In this document: positions 1-8,432 of the stretch, piece after piece
Position numbering within the stretch: position 1 is the first letter of the stretch
Layout: each line of letters begins with the position of its first letter
Source of the DNA: Acidovorax radicis N35
GTDB taxonomy: Bacteria > Pseudomonadota > Gammaproteobacteria > Burkholderiales > Burkholderiaceae_C
Length of the DNA stretch: 64,000 bases
NCBI RefSeq assembly: GCF_000204195.1
Contig: NZ_AFBG01000020.1
Span: 124,001-188,000, forward strand
Reading direction: 5' to 3'
Notes under the pieces: generated by a model
Told to the model about the DNA's origin: nothing
Database searches by the model: none
The model's input: only the letters and a program-made list of their open reading frames with translations
Program-made: the position numbers and the translations under genes

Positions 1-2
1 TC

Positions 3-335
3 ACCGAACGCTTCTACGACCTGATGGATCTGGAGCCCTGTTACGCCGAACTGCGTGCAGCCCACGGCAGCGACCTCGTGCAGGCGCGGCAAAAACTCTT
101 CTGGTTCTTGTGCGGCTGGCTGGGTGGACCCGACCACTACCAAAGCCGCTTCGGCCACCCTCGCCTGCGCATGCGGCACATGCCGTTTTCCATCGGCATC
201 AAGGAGCGCGACCAGTGGGTCGCCTGCATGGACCAGGCCATGGGCGAGACAGGCGTGCCCGAAGCTCTGCGCGCGCGGCTGAAGGAAAGCTTCATGGGGA
301 CGGCCGACTGGATGAGGAACAAGGGCACCCCCTGA
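3..335 (+). CDS. Group II truncated haemoglobin (trHbO type), 5' end missing
   Basis: The C-terminal part of a small haem protein that binds O2 or NO, usually cytoplasmic. The frame is open from the window edge, so the start lies outside; about 110 residues are visible. The run LFWFLCGWLGGP followed by FGHPRLRMRHMPF and then RDQWVACM is characteristic of the E-to-G helix region of group II truncated globins, including the Trp of the G helix. The reading frame starts before the internal ATG at 24, because TERFYDLMD fits the family upstream of it. It ends at a TGA followed directly by a GC-rich gene-end repeat. The haem-proximal His is most likely the one in the GHPRLRMRH stretch. The family assignment is firm; the physiological ligand is not deducible. 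Confidence 0.85.
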   Translation, partial: TERFYDLMDLEPCYAELRAAHGSDLVQARQKLFWFLCGWLGGPDHYQSRFGHPRLRMRHMPFSIGIKERDQWVACMDQAMGETGVPEALRARLKESFMGTADWMRNKGTP

Positions 336-558
336 GCGGCTGCGCCGCTTCCCTCGCAGCCTGCGGATGGGCCGGGTGTGCGCTCATAGCATCGATTGCT
401 ATGTTTTTAATAGCTTGTGGCGCTTTATGGGTAAGCGCTGCAGACTGTTTTGACGCTTAAATCCCTACCCGCTGAAATGTATGGCCCCTTTGGGAAAGGC
501 GCGCTACTAAGATGCGCCCATCATCCGTTCATTCAATTCACAACAAGGAGGGTGGGAC
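328..558. repeat. Intergenic stretch with two dispersed repeats and a possible lemA promoter
   Basis: The stretch opens with a GC-rich gene-end repeat (328-368, CCCCCTGAGCGGCTGCGCCG), related to copies near 1170, 2398, 41097 and 53757. It continues with a copy of the GCTAT/GCGCTT repeat (about 394-458, with GCGCTT and AAGCGC arms). A TTGACG at 450-455 spaced 17 bp from TGAAAT at 473-478 could be a sigma-70 promoter for lemA, but the -10 match is weak. A strong ribosome binding site (AAGGAGG, about 543-550) precedes lemA. Confidence 0.5.
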
Positions 559-1155
559 ATGTCAGCTACTGCTTGGATCGTTCTGGGCCTGGTCGCCGTG
601 CTGGCGGTGTGGGCCGTCACTGTGTACAACCGGCTGGTGCAGCTGCGCAATCGCATCGCCAATGCGTTCGGCCAGATCGACGTTCAGCTCAAACGCCGCC
701 ATGACCTGGTGCCCAACCTGGTCGAAGTCGCCAAGGGCTACCTCAGCCACGAGGCCGCCACGCTCGAAGCCGTCATCAAGGCCCGCGGCCAGGCCCAGGG
801 CGCTGCCGCCGCCGTGCGGGCTGAGCCGGGCAGCGCCAACGCCATGGGCGCGCTGGCCGCCGCCGAGGGCGTGCTGGGCAGCAGCCTGGGCCGCCTGATG
901 GTGGTGGCCGAGGCGTATCCCGAACTCAAGGCCGACGCCACCATGCAGTCGCTGTCCGAAGAGCTGACCAGCACCGAGAACCGCCTGGGCTTTGCCCGCC
1001 AGGCGTACAACGACCAGGCGCTGGAATTCAACGACGCCGCGGCGCAGTTTCCTGACCTGGTCGTGGCGCGCCTGCTGGGCTTTCCCACCGTGCCCATGCT
1101 CGAATCCACACGCAGCGACGAAGAGCGCACCGCGCCGCAGGTGCGGTTCTCGTAA
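559..1155 (+). CDS. lemA: LemA family protein
   Basis: A 198-residue inner-membrane-anchored protein of the LemA family, whose biochemical role is not settled. One N-terminal membrane helix (about residues 5-22) is followed by YNRLVQLRNRIANAFGQIDV and QLKRRHDLVPNLVEVAKGY, the family signature, and then a helical domain. The ATG is preceded by AAGGAGGGTGGGAC, which supports this start. The next gene, 150 bp downstream on the same strand, is an M48 metalloprotease. LemA-M48 pairs are common in proteobacteria and suggest joint action in envelope protein quality control, but that role is an inference from synteny. Length and motif order match the family. Confidence 0.93.
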   Translation: MSATAWIVLGLVAVLAVWAVTVYNRLVQLRNRIANAFGQIDVQLKRRHDLVPNLVEVAKGYLSHEAATLEAVIKARGQAQGAAAAVRAEPGSANAMGALAAAEGVLGSSLGRLMVVAEAYPELKADATMQSLSEELTSTENRLGFARQAYNDQALEFNDAAAQFPDLVVARLLGFPTVPMLESTRSDEERTAPQVRFS

Positions 1156-1164
1156 GCCATATCG

Positions 1165-1250
1165 ATGGGCCTCTGAGTCGCTGGCGGCGCCGTCTCCTTC
1201 CGGGGAAGCACGCGGCGGCACGGCCCATCCCAATCCACGGATGCACCGGC
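1165..1250. repeat. GC-rich gene-end repeat, degenerate copy
   Basis: Between lemA and the M48 gene lies a diverged copy of the GC-rich repeat. It shares CTGAGTCGC, the ...GCGCCGTC...CCGGGGAAGC block and the CCAATCCACGGATGCAC tail with the copies near 2398 and 41097. It is probably not coding and may fold into a weak hairpin. Confidence 0.4.
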
Positions 1251-1305
1251 AGGGCTGCGGCCAGTTCTGCCCGCAGTGGATATCTCACCAACTGGAGAGG
1301 GTGCC

Positions 1306-2397
1306 ATGAAGTTCTGGGACCATCAGGACAGCGCGCGCAGCGAGACGCGGCGCCTGCTGCTGGGCTTTGCCCTTGCCGTGGCCGTGCTGGTCGTCGCAGT
1401 GCATGCGGCGCTGGCGCTGGCCTGGCTGTTGATGGCCGCCGTGCTGCCCGGGCAGCTGCCGTTTCCGCAGGGATTCCTGGCTGCCAATGTGGGCGTGTCG
1501 CTCCTGCTGGTGCTGGGCGGCTGGTGGGTGGAGACCTCCAACCTGCGCGCAGGCGGCGTCAAGCTGGCCCGGCGCGTGGGCGCACGCGAGCTGCGGCCCT
1601 CGCTCTCGTACGCCGAACAGCGCCTGTCCAACATCGTCGACGAGCTGTGTATTGCCGCCCACATGCCCCGCCCGGAGATCATGGTGATGCCACGCACCGA
1701 CGCGATCAACGCGTTTGCGGCGGGCTGGGACGAGAGCGATGCGGTGATCGCCGTGACGCAGGGCGCGCTCGACTACCTCAACCGCGAGGAGATGCAGGGC
1801 ATGGTCGCGCACGAGCTCTCGCATCTGCACGAGGGCGACACCCGCCTGAAGATGCAGCTGGCGGGCATGGTGTTCGGGCTGGAGCTTGTCTACAACTTCG
1901 GCGACACGCTGCGCGAGCGCCGGGGCCTGTCGTGGTGGTTCGGGTCGGCCATCATGCTGGCCGGCCTTGCGGGCTGGCTGACCGGCCGCATGCTCAAGGC
2001 TGCGGTGTCGCGCCAGCGCGAGTACCTGGCCGACGCCCGCGCCGTGCAATGGACGCGCAGCCGCGACGGCCTGGGCGGCGTGCTGCGCAAGGTCATGGCC
2101 CAGCGCCGCGACCTGCCGCGCGGCTACGAAGAGCACAGCCATAAGGGCATGAACCACCCCTCGGTGCAGCACATGCTGCTGGTGGACCTGGGCGGTGGTG
2201 GCCGCATGGAGCGATGGCTCGACTCGCACCCCACGCTCGATGAGCGCGTGCAGCGCCTCTATGGCCGCAAAATGCAGCCGATCAAGGTCACACCGGTGGC
2301 CGCAGCCTCCGAGCCTGCCTGGCGCCCAGAGAGTGCAGGGCAGCCCGCCGGCGCGACGTTGGCGTCGCTGGTGGATCCGTTCGCACGGTATCTTTGA
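1306..2397 (+). CDS. M48 family zinc metalloprotease, membrane-bound
   Basis: A 363-residue membrane protease distantly related to HtpX. Two hydrophobic N-terminal segments (about residues 18-47 and 58-75) precede the catalytic region. The zinc motif HELSH lies near residues 169-173 (MVAHELSHLHEGD), and the third ligand is probably the Glu of REYLADA near residue 238. A further hydrophobic segment lies between them. The ATG at 1306 is chosen because GGAGAGG sits 6-13 bp upstream; an upstream in-frame alternative at 1276 lacks one. It follows lemA and probably shares its transcript. The C-terminal part with HPTLDERVQRLYG is typical of M48 proteins. Substrates are unknown. Confidence 0.9.
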   Translation: MKFWDHQDSARSETRRLLLGFALAVAVLVVAVHAALALAWLLMAAVLPGQLPFPQGFLAANVGVSLLLVLGGWWVETSNLRAGGVKLARRVGARELRPSLSYAEQRLSNIVDELCIAAHMPRPEIMVMPRTDAINAFAAGWDESDAVIAVTQGALDYLNREEMQGMVAHELSHLHEGDTRLKMQLAGMVFGLELVYNFGDTLRERRGLSWWFGSAIMLAGLAGWLTGRMLKAAVSRQREYLADARAVQWTRSRDGLGGVLRKVMAQRRDLPRGYEEHSHKGMNHPSVQHMLLVDLGGGGRMERWLDSHPTLDERVQRLYGRKMQPIKVTPVAAASEPAWRPESAGQPAGATLASLVDPFARYL

Positions 2398-2478
2398 TCC
2401 CCCCTGTGTCGCCTTCGGCGCCTTCCCCCAGGGGACGCACCCGGCGGCTTGGCCGAGCCAGTCCACGGGTGCACTGAT
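2398..2478. repeat. GC-rich gene-end repeat
   Basis: This copy directly follows the M48 stop codon and contains a hairpin core (CCCCTG...CAGGGG). It aligns over most of its length with the copy at 41097-41172: both run from the CCCCTG/CAGGGG hairpin through CCGG-GGC-TGGC-GAGCCAG to TCCACGG. The position right after a gene and the hairpin suggest a terminator-like role, although there is no T-tract. Confidence 0.5.
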
Positions 2479-2549
2479 AGTGGGCCGCGCCGGTGAGTGT
2501 CTGCGTTCTCGGTGGCATAGTGGTGGGCCTTTCAATGCCGAGATCTTTT

Positions 2550-3032
2550 ATGTCCCGTGACACGCGTTTTCAGGAACAAGCCCAGGCCCTGGGCTACAGC
2601 TTCGATGGCGAGATCAAGATCGGTGGCAACTACGTGCCGCTGGTGCGCGACGGTCACCACATCTACCTGAGCGGCCAGATCCCGCGCGTGGGCGACACCG
2701 TGGTGGTCACGGGCGCGGCCGGTGCCGGTGCGTCGCTGGCCGATGCGCAGAAGGCTGCCAAGGTCTGCGCGATGCGCGCACTGGCTTTGCTGCAGCGTGC
2801 GCTCGGCTCACTTGATGCAGTGCAGGCCATCCTGCGCATCACCGTGTACGTACAGTCGGCGCCTACGTTTACGCAGCAAAGCGAAGTGGCCGACGGTGCC
2901 TCGGACCTTTTGTTCGCCGTGCTGGGAGAAGCTGGCGCGCACACGCGCACCTCGGTGGGCGTGCTGCAATTGCCCAAGAACGCGACGGTCGAGGTGGATC
3001 TGATTGCCACCGTGGCATCCAAGGCCGCCTGA
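2550..3032 (+). CDS. RidA/YjgF family protein
   Basis: A 160-residue protein of the RidA (YjgF/YER057c/UK114) superfamily. Archetypal members hydrolyse reactive enamine/imine intermediates such as 2-aminoacrylate. The family blocks are present: YLSGQIPR, a helix rich in Ala around ADAQKAAKVCAMRAL, ILRITVYVQSAP, and HTRTSVGVLQLPKNATVEVD. The Arg of THTRTSVGV matches the Arg that binds substrate in RidA. The protein is longer than E. coli RidA (128 aa) and looks like the longer subgroup that has an N-terminal strand (YSFDGEIKIGGNYVPL). The start is ambiguous between ATG 2550 and ATG 2535; neither has a strong ribosome binding site. The gene is monocistronic or starts a short plus-strand run. 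Confidence 0.88.
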   Translation: MSRDTRFQEQAQALGYSFDGEIKIGGNYVPLVRDGHHIYLSGQIPRVGDTVVVTGAAGAGASLADAQKAAKVCAMRALALLQRALGSLDAVQAILRITVYVQSAPTFTQQSEVADGASDLLFAVLGEAGAHTRTSVGVLQLPKNATVEVDLIATVASKAA

Positions 3033-3080
3033 GCGCCGTGCGCCGCGCGCGGGCCGCCGCAGAAACCGCAGGAGAGTCCC

Positions 3081-3494
3081 ATGACCATGACGGAATCCGT
3101 TCACCAGGGAAGCTGCCTGTGCGGCGGCGTGCGGTACGAGACCACGGCGCCCCTGCAGGCGGCCTCGCACTGCCATTGCTCGATGTGCCGCAAGGCGCAT
3201 GGCGCGGCCTTTGGCAGCTATGCCAGCGTGCGGCGCGAACACCACCGGTTTGTGCAGGGCCAGGCATTGGTCCGTACCTACCAGTCTTCGGCCCAGGTCA
3301 CGCGCACGTTCTGCGCGGTGTGTGGGTCGCCGCTGCTATGGCACAGCGAGGGCTCCCACGCCGATTGGGTGGCCGTGCCGCTGGGTACGCTGGATACCGC
3401 CTTTGATACGCCGCCCCAAAAACACATCTACACGGACTCCAAAGCACCCTGGGTGGCGATCTGCGATGGTTTCCCGCAAGAGCCACAGGGCTAG
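3081..3494 (+). CDS. GFA (CENP-V/glutathione-dependent formaldehyde-activating-like) family zinc protein
   Basis: A 137-residue protein with the GFA zinc fold. The cysteine pattern is clear: CLCGGVRYET near the N-terminus, CHCSMCRKAHGA about 30 residues later, and FCAVCGSPLLW towards the middle. These supply the zinc ligands in the family. Members were named for a glutathione-dependent formaldehyde-activating activity, but most are uncharacterised, so the reaction should not be assumed. AGGAGAG lies just upstream of the ATG. It ends 5 bp before the GNAT gene, which implies co-transcription. Confidence 0.88.
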   Translation: MTMTESVHQGSCLCGGVRYETTAPLQAASHCHCSMCRKAHGAAFGSYASVRREHHRFVQGQALVRTYQSSAQVTRTFCAVCGSPLLWHSEGSHADWVAVPLGTLDTAFDTPPQKHIYTDSKAPWVAICDGFPQEPQG

Positions 3495-3499
3495 GGGTC

Positions 3500-3892
3500 A
3501 TGTCAGTCAGAGACCTTCTCGATCAGGATATCCCGCAGGTGCATGCCTTGCTGGTTGCGCACGGCTGGTCGCACCGGCTAGGCACCCTGTCGCAGTTCGA
3601 GGCGCTGGTGGCTGCGTCGCAGTGCAACCTGGTGGCGCTGCACGGGGACGAGGTGGTGGGCTATGCGCGTGCCATGACCGACGGGCTCAGCAATGGCTAC
3701 CTGTCCATGCTGGTCGTGGCCACTGCGTTTCGGGGCCAGGGGCTGGGACGCGCGTTGGTGCAACAAACGTTGGCCAAAGCGCCCGCAGCCACCTGGGTGC
3801 TGCGCGCTGGCCGTCCAGGTGCGTCCGAATTCTTTGCGAGAATGGGTTTTGCTCCGTCGGCCATTGCCATGGAGCGCACACGCTCCACCTGA
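3500..3892 (+). CDS. GNAT family N-acetyltransferase
   Basis: A 130-residue GNAT-fold acetyltransferase. The acetyl-CoA loop is visible as VVATAFRGQGLGRALVQQ (motif A, R/QxxGxG/A), preceded by a strand ending in YLSMLVV and followed by GRPGASEFFARMGF, the typical motif B. It begins 5 bp after the GFA gene, so the two probably form an operon. The acceptor substrate cannot be told. It is slightly short for the family, but N- and C-terminal elements are present. Confidence 0.85.
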   Translation: MSVRDLLDQDIPQVHALLVAHGWSHRLGTLSQFEALVAASQCNLVALHGDEVVGYARAMTDGLSNGYLSMLVVATAFRGQGLGRALVQQTLAKAPAATWVLRAGRPGASEFFARMGFAPSAIAMERTRST

Positions 3893-3906
3893 CACGCTTG
3901 AACGCC

Positions 3907-4125
3907 ATGAACCACCCCCGTTTCAACGTCTTCGGCCGCATCGTCGAGGTGCGGCGTGAGGGCGCGCTGTGGCAGGCCTACCGCGTGGGGTCCGATGGCA
4001 AGCGGACTCCCTCGGGTTTCGTGATTCCCGACTTCGTGGAAGAGCACGAACTGGCGCAGTTTCTGGAAGACCTGTTCCACGAAAGCGCTTCCCCACACAA
4101 CGGCGACGTGCACCGCATCGTCTGA
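3907..4125 (+). CDS. Small conserved protein with FNVFGR start (DUF7661-like)
   Basis: A 72-residue acidic protein with the blocks FNVFGRIVEV, LWQAYRVGSDGKR and FVIPDFVEEHELAQFLEDLFHE. I recall a short uncharacterised family with this pattern (DUF7661), but the identification is from memory and not certain. It starts 14 bp after the GNAT stop codon on the same strand, so it is probably the third gene of that run. No signal peptide or membrane segment is seen. Function unknown. Confidence 0.7.
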   Translation: MNHPRFNVFGRIVEVRREGALWQAYRVGSDGKRTPSGFVIPDFVEEHELAQFLEDLFHESASPHNGDVHRIV

Positions 4126-4192
4126 CGGGGCGGGCAGGCGTGGGCTTTTGCACCACGTCACACCGCTGTCAAACCCCGGCCAGACACTCGGA

Positions 4193-4210
4193 CCCTTGTT
4201 TCAACAAGGG
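4193..4210 (+). promoter_or_regulatory. Perfect hairpin over the ribosome binding site of the 5'-nucleotidase gene
   Basis: CCCTTGTT-TC-AACAAGGG forms a perfect 8-bp stem that contains the likely ribosome binding site (AAGGG at 4206-4210), 9 bp before ATG 4219. In RNA this would hide the site. It could be a weak terminator or an attenuator; no T-tract follows. Confidence 0.4.
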
Positions 4211-4218
4211 CCTTGTTC

Positions 4219-6294
4219 ATGTCTGAACGCACTCGAAGCCGACTTCTTTCCCTTTCGTCCTTCCATGGCGGGCGCCGCACCGCCACGCTGAGCGTGCTGG
4301 CGCTGGCCGCGTCTCTGTCCGCCTGCGGCGGCGGCGATGGCGGCAGCGTCAACAACAACGCTGGTGCCACCGCCACGCTGGCCGTGCTGGAGACCACCGA
4401 CCTGCATTTCAACGTGCGCAGCTACGACTACTTCAAGCTGGCCGAAGACAAGAGCTACGGCTTCGAGCGCACTGCCACGCTGGTGCGTGCGGCGCGCAAG
4501 GAGTTTGCCAACACCCTGCTGGTGGACAACGGCGACACCATCCAGGGCACCGCGCTGGCCGACTACGAGGCCACCATCAATCCCATCCCTTGCACGCAGC
4601 AGCTGTCCATGTACAAGGCCATGGGCGCGCTGGGCTTTGACGCCGGCACGCTGGGCAACCACGAGTTCAACTACGGCCTGCCGTTCCTGAACCAGGTGCT
4701 GGGCGGCGGGCTGGATGTCGACGGCGTGGAAGCGAGCAAGAAGTGCGCGGGTGCGGGGTTCCCCATGGTGCTGGCCAATGTGACCAGCAACAAGACGAAG
4801 AAGCCGCTGGTGCAGCCCTACACGGTGCTGGAGCGCACGCTGACGGCGAAGGGCGCGGACGGTAAAGAGGTGAAGCTGCCCATCAAGATCGGCGTGATCG
4901 GCTTCACCACGCCCGGCATCATGAACTGGGACAAGCGCTACCTGGAGGGCAAGGTGACCACCGAAGGCGCGGTAGAGGCCGCCACCAAATACGTGCCCGA
5001 GCTGCGTGCCAAGGGCGCGGACATCGTGGTGGCGCTGCTGCACGGCGGGCTCGATGGCGCGGCCTACTCGGCCACCATGGAGAACCCGGGCCTGCACCTG
5101 TCGAAGGTGGCGGGCATTGACGCGATGGTGATGGGGCACCAGCACGGCGTGTTCCCTGACACGGCGGCCGCGCCCGGCTTCACCATGGCCGGCGTGGACC
5201 ACAAGGCCGGCACTGTCAACGGCGTGCCCGCCGTGATGGCCAGCTCGTGGGGCAAGGCCCTGGGCGTGGTGCAGCTGGCACTGCAGTGGGACGGTGCCAA
5301 GTGGGCGGTCAACAAGTCGGCCAGCAAATCTGAGCTGCGCAACACACAGAGCAAGAACCCTGCGGGCACGACAGTGACCGTGGATGCCGACCCCGCCATT
5401 GCCCCGCTGATCGAGACGCAGCACCAGGCCGCCATCCAGTACGTGAAGACGCCCATCGGCCAGACCGACTTCCGCATGAGCACGCTGTTCGCCGACGTGG
5501 GCGACCCCGGCGCGATCCAGATCGTGAACCAGGCGCAGCAGGCCTACGTTGCGGCGTACGTCAAGGCCAGCCTGCCGCAGTATGCGCAGCTGCCCGTGCT
5601 GTCGGTGAGCGCGCCGTTCAAGAGCGGCTTCCAGGGCGGTGCCGACTACACCGACGTGGCCGTGGGCCCGTTGGCTATCAACAACGCGGCCGACCTGTAC
5701 CTGTACCCCAACACGGTGTACGCGGTGAAGGTGAACGGTGGTGACATCAAGAAATGGCTGGAGGCCGCTGCCAAGCGCTTCAACCAGATCGACCCGGCCA
5801 AGACCACCGAGCAGCAGCTCATCAGCACCTTCCCGGGCTACAACTTCGACATGTTCACAACGCCCGATGTGCAGTACGAGATCGACGTCACGCAGCCCGT
5901 GGGCAGTCGCATCAAGAACCTGGCCTACCTGGGCAAGCCCATCGACGTGGCGCAGGAGTTCGTGATCGCCACCAACAACTACCGCGCCACCAGCGGCAAG
6001 AGCTTCATCGACAAGCTCGACGGCTCGGGCACCATCTGGGCCTCACCCGACGCCAACCGGGACGTGGTGATCGACTACATCCGCAAGAACCCGGCGGTGA
6101 CCCGCGTCGCGAACGGCGCAGCCAGGAGCTGGCGTTTTGCCAAGGCCACGGTGGCGGGCCCGGTGGTGTTCAGTTCGGGGGGCAATGCGCTCAGCGTGGC
6201 GCAGGCGGCCGGGCTGGCCAATGTGTCGCTGCTGGCAGCCGATGACGGATCGGGCAAGGGCACGTCGAAGTACGGCGTGGACCTGTCGAAATAG
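4219..6294 (+). CDS. Periplasmic 5'-nucleotidase / 2',3'-cyclic-nucleotide 2'-phosphodiesterase (CpdB-like) lipoprotein
   Basis: A 691-residue exported phosphoesterase that dephosphorylates extracellular nucleotides. The N-terminus is a lipoprotein signal peptide with the lipobox LSAC followed by a Gly-rich tether. The metallophosphoesterase domain shows all metal-binding motifs: ETTDLHFN, VDNGDTIQG, GTLGNHEFNYG, LLHGGLD and VMGHQHG. The C-terminal 5'-nucleotidase domain covers roughly residues 400-620 and includes the aromatic-rich substrate-binding stretch around YPNTVYAVKVNGGDIKKWLE. Length and domain order match CpdB/UshA-type enzymes. ATG 4219 is preferred to the in-frame TTG at 4213. 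It is probably monocistronic, and a dispersed repeat follows it. Confidence 0.9.
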   Translation: MSERTRSRLLSLSSFHGGRRTATLSVLALAASLSACGGGDGGSVNNNAGATATLAVLETTDLHFNVRSYDYFKLAEDKSYGFERTATLVRAARKEFANTLLVDNGDTIQGTALADYEATINPIPCTQQLSMYKAMGALGFDAGTLGNHEFNYGLPFLNQVLGGGLDVDGVEASKKCAGAGFPMVLANVTSNKTKKPLVQPYTVLERTLTAKGADGKEVKLPIKIGVIGFTTPGIMNWDKRYLEGKVTTEGAVEAATKYVPELRAKGADIVVALLHGGLDGAAYSATMENPGLHLSKVAGIDAMVMGHQHGVFPDTAAAPGFTMAGVDHKAGTVNGVPAVMASSWGKALGVVQLALQWDGAKWAVNKSASKSELRNTQSKNPAGTTVTVDADPAIAPLIETQHQAAIQYVKTPIGQTDFRMSTLFADVGDPGAIQIVNQAQQAYVAAYVKASLPQYAQLPVLSVSAPFKSGFQGGADYTDVAVGPLAINNAADLYLYPNTVYAVKVNGGDIKKWLEAAAKRFNQIDPAKTTEQQLISTFPGYNFDMFTTPDVQYEIDVTQPVGSRIKNLAYLGKPIDVAQEFVIATNNYRATSGKSFIDKLDGSGTIWASPDANRDVVIDYIRKNPAVTRVANGAARSWRFAKATVAGPVVFSSGGNALSVAQAAGLANVSLLAADDGSGKGTSKYGVDLSK

Positions 6295-6362
6295 GTATCA
6301 GCATCCCGCCATGGGGAGTGTGGCGGCGCGTGCCTTCACGGCACCGTCGCTGCATACCCCGA

Positions 6363-6425
6363 TAAATTGCTATGTTTTTGATAGCTTCTGGCGCATTTCC
6401 ATCAAGCGCTAGAAGCTCTTTTCTT
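6363..6425. repeat. GCTAT/GCGCTT dispersed repeat copy
   Basis: This copy reads TTGCTATGTTTTTGATAGCT, then TGGCGCATTTCC and AAGCGCTAGAAGC. It lies in the 129-bp gap between two convergent genes, where it may act as a bidirectional hairpin. Confidence 0.5.
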
Positions 6426-7368
6426 ATGTATTTCTGTACAGCACGGGCTGCAGCAGCACGACCAGCGCCCCGGCGCCTCCGTCCATGGGACGCGCCTGCA
6501 CAAACGCCAGTACCTCGTTCTTTTGCACCAGCCAGCGCTGCACGCGGCCTTTGAGCACGGGGCTCTTGCCGGGCGAGCCCAGCCCCTTGCCGTGCACCAC
6601 GCGCACGCAGCGCAGGCCGATTTTGTGGGCTTGGCGGATGAAGTCGCCCAGCGCCTCGCGCGCCTCGTCCACGCGCAGGCCGTGCAGGTCGAGCTGGCGC
6701 TGGATGCTCCAGTGGCCCGAGCGCAGGCGGCGTGTCACCTCCACGCCGATACCGGGGCGGCGAAAGCTGAGCTGGTCGTCGGTGTCGAGCAGGGTGCTCA
6801 CGTCGAAGTCGTCACTGATCGATTCGAGCAGTACCCGCTCTTCGTCCAGCCAGTGCTGCACAGGCAGCGGCGGCGGCAGGTGCTTGCGCAGCCGCGCCAC
6901 GTTGGGGTTGCGCAGCGGGGTGACGGTGCCCACGCTGCGGCTGAAGAGGTGGCGCTCGGCCTCGGCCCGGGCGGCGGCCTCGCGTCGGGCTTTTTCTTCG
7001 GCCTGGCGGCGTTCCTGGTCTTCGCGCAGGCGGCGGGCCACGGTGGCCAGGTCCTGCAGCTGGGTGATGCGTTCACCCGCCCGGCGCGGGGTGGGTGGTG
7101 CGCGGCGCCGGGGTGGTGTCGCGATTTCCCCGGCGGCGGGTGCTGGGGGGGCGTGGCGCAGGGGGCGCATGGCAGCTTTGGCTGCGGCTTTTTTCTCGGC
7201 CAAACCAGCGCGCCGGGCTGTCCGGGAGATTGCGGGGGAGGGCGCAGCGGGAGCGGGTGTTGGCTCTGTTGCCGCCGTGCTGTTTACCCCGGTCGTGCGG
7301 GCAGCGCGTGCCAGCGCGGCGTGCAATGCCGTGGGCGGGTGGGCTGGTGCAGGCGCAGGGGCGGTCAC
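6424..7368 (-). CDS. Smr-domain protein (putative endonuclease)
   Basis: A 314-residue protein with a C-terminal Smr domain (about residues 220-310), the domain found at the end of MutS2 and in stand-alone nicking nucleases. The motifs [11 protein letters not shown] and VVHGKGLGS are intact. The N-terminal 130 residues are low-complexity Ala/Pro/Arg. The GTG start overlaps the radC stop codon (GTGA), so translation is probably coupled to radC. An internal start is possible, since the N-terminal region has no recognisable domain. Role in repair or RNA processing is inferred from the family. Confidence 0.85.
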   Translation of the reverse strand: MTAPAPAPAHPPTALHAALARAARTTGVNSTAATEPTPAPAAPSPAISRTARRAGLAEKKAAAKAAMRPLRHAPPAPAAGEIATPPRRRAPPTPRRAGERITQLQDLATVARRLREDQERRQAEEKARREAAARAEAERHLFSRSVGTVTPLRNPNVARLRKHLPPPLPVQHWLDEERVLLESISDDFDVSTLLDTDDQLSFRRPGIGVEVTRRLRSGHWSIQRQLDLHGLRVDEAREALGDFIRQAHKIGLRCVRVVHGKGLGSPGKSPVLKGRVQRWLVQKNEVLAFVQARPMDGGAGALVVLLQPVLYRNT

Positions 7369-8078
7369 ACCAAGCCCTTTTCGGCCATCGACAGCGCCTG
7401 GCCCGGCGCCACGATCACGTGGTCGAGCACGCGCACGTCCACCAGGGCCAGCGTGGTCTTCAGGGTTTGCGTCAGGGCTTCATCGGCACGGCTCGGTTCC
7501 ACGCTGCCGCTGGGGTGGTTGTGGGCCAGCACCACGGCGGCCGCCTGGTGGTGCAAGGCGCGCAGCACCACCTCGCGCGGGTACACGCTGGTCTGCGTGA
7601 GCGTGCCGCGAAACAGCTCCTCCATGGCCAGCAGGCGGTTTTGCGCATCGAGGAACAACACCGCAAACACCTCGTGCCCCTTGGCGGCCAGGTGCAGCTG
7701 CAGGTAGTGCTTGACGGCATCGGGCGAGTCGAACACCTCGCGTTCGCGCAGCTGCTGGGCCAGGGCGCGGCGCGCGAGTTCGAGCACGGCCACCAGCTCG
7801 GCGCGTTTGGCGGGGCCCAGGCCCTTGATGCGTTCCAGGTCGGCGGCGCTGGTGTGCAGCAGCCCGGCAATGCCGCCAAAGCCACCTGTGATGCAGCCGG
7901 TGGTGGCGTCGATGCCGGGCGGGTCCAGCAGCTCCTGCGCCATTTGCAGCACGCCCTTGCCCACAATGCCGGTGCGCAGCAGGATGGCCAGCAGCTCGGC
8001 ATCGGCCAGGGCGGCGGGGCCGCGTGCCAGCAGTTTTTCGCGGGGCTGGGCGTCGGCGGGCAGGTCTTTGAGGGGCAT
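7365..8078 (-). CDS. radC: RadC family JAB-domain protein (UPF0758)
   Basis: A 237-residue protein with an N-terminal helix-hairpin-helix-like part ([18 protein letters not shown]) and a C-terminal JAB/MPN metalloprotease-like domain. The metal-binding signature HNHPSG...[10 protein letters not shown] is intact, and [15 protein letters not shown] precedes it. RadC proteins are annotated as DNA repair factors, but the biochemical role is unproven. The ATG at 8078 gives the family N-terminus ([17 protein letters not shown]). The gene upstream on this strand is absent; a large palindrome fills the divergent region to fkpB. It is translationally coupled to the Smr gene downstream. Confidence 0.92.
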   Translation of the reverse strand: MPLKDLPADAQPREKLLARGPAALADAELLAILLRTGIVGKGVLQMAQELLDPPGIDATTGCITGGFGGIAGLLHTSAADLERIKGLGPAKRAELVAVLELARRALAQQLREREVFDSPDAVKHYLQLHLAAKGHEVFAVLFLDAQNRLLAMEELFRGTLTQTSVYPREVVLRALHHQAAAVVLAHNHPSGSVEPSRADEALTQTLKTTLALVDVRVLDHVIVAPGQALSMAEKGLV

Positions 8079-8155
8079 GGCGCAGGGTCTTTGACACCCG
8101 TCAGGGGCCGACGGGCGTAGGGCTTTGCCCGGTTTTCTACAATTGGGGCAGTTTA

Positions 8156-8420
8156 GAGCGTGTTTTGCACTTTTACGTACCCACGTTGGGTCCAAAGGTC
8201 AGTGATCGCAAGGCGCGGACTGCCGCCAAGGCCGGTGCCTTGGCAAGGGCTGCAACGCCGCGAGTGCTGGCCTTTGGGCCCAACCCTCTGGGAAAGCCGG
8301 GAAAAGGCCCGGCCACGTTGTTGCAAACCGCTTGCGGTATGGATACCGCGGCGCGTTTTGCGCCTAGTGGCCGGGCCTTTTCCCGGCTTTCGTGGGCACG
8401 TAAAAGTGCAAAACACGCTC
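8156..8420. repeat. Large imperfect palindrome with a second palindrome nested in its left arm
   Basis: The ends are a 30-bp inverted repeat with one mismatch (8156-8185 against 8391-8420, GAGCGTGTTTTGCACTTTTA). The palindrome continues inward: AAAGCCGGGAAAAGGCCCGG after 8292 matches the complement before 8391. It ends at a centre GCGGTAT-GG-ATACCGC near 8335-8350. The left arm is longer because it contains an independent 100-bp palindrome at 8185-8284 (GTTGGGTCCAAAGGTCAG against CTGGCCTTTGGGCCCAAC). The element fills nearly the whole 354-bp gap between the divergent radC and fkpB genes. I see no coding sequence in it. Confidence 0.8.
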
Positions 8421-8432
8421 TTTTGGACTTTC

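Noticed and set aside
1285-2535. 416-codon minus-strand frame opposite the M48 gene
   Set aside because: No recognisable motif, opposite a well supported gene.
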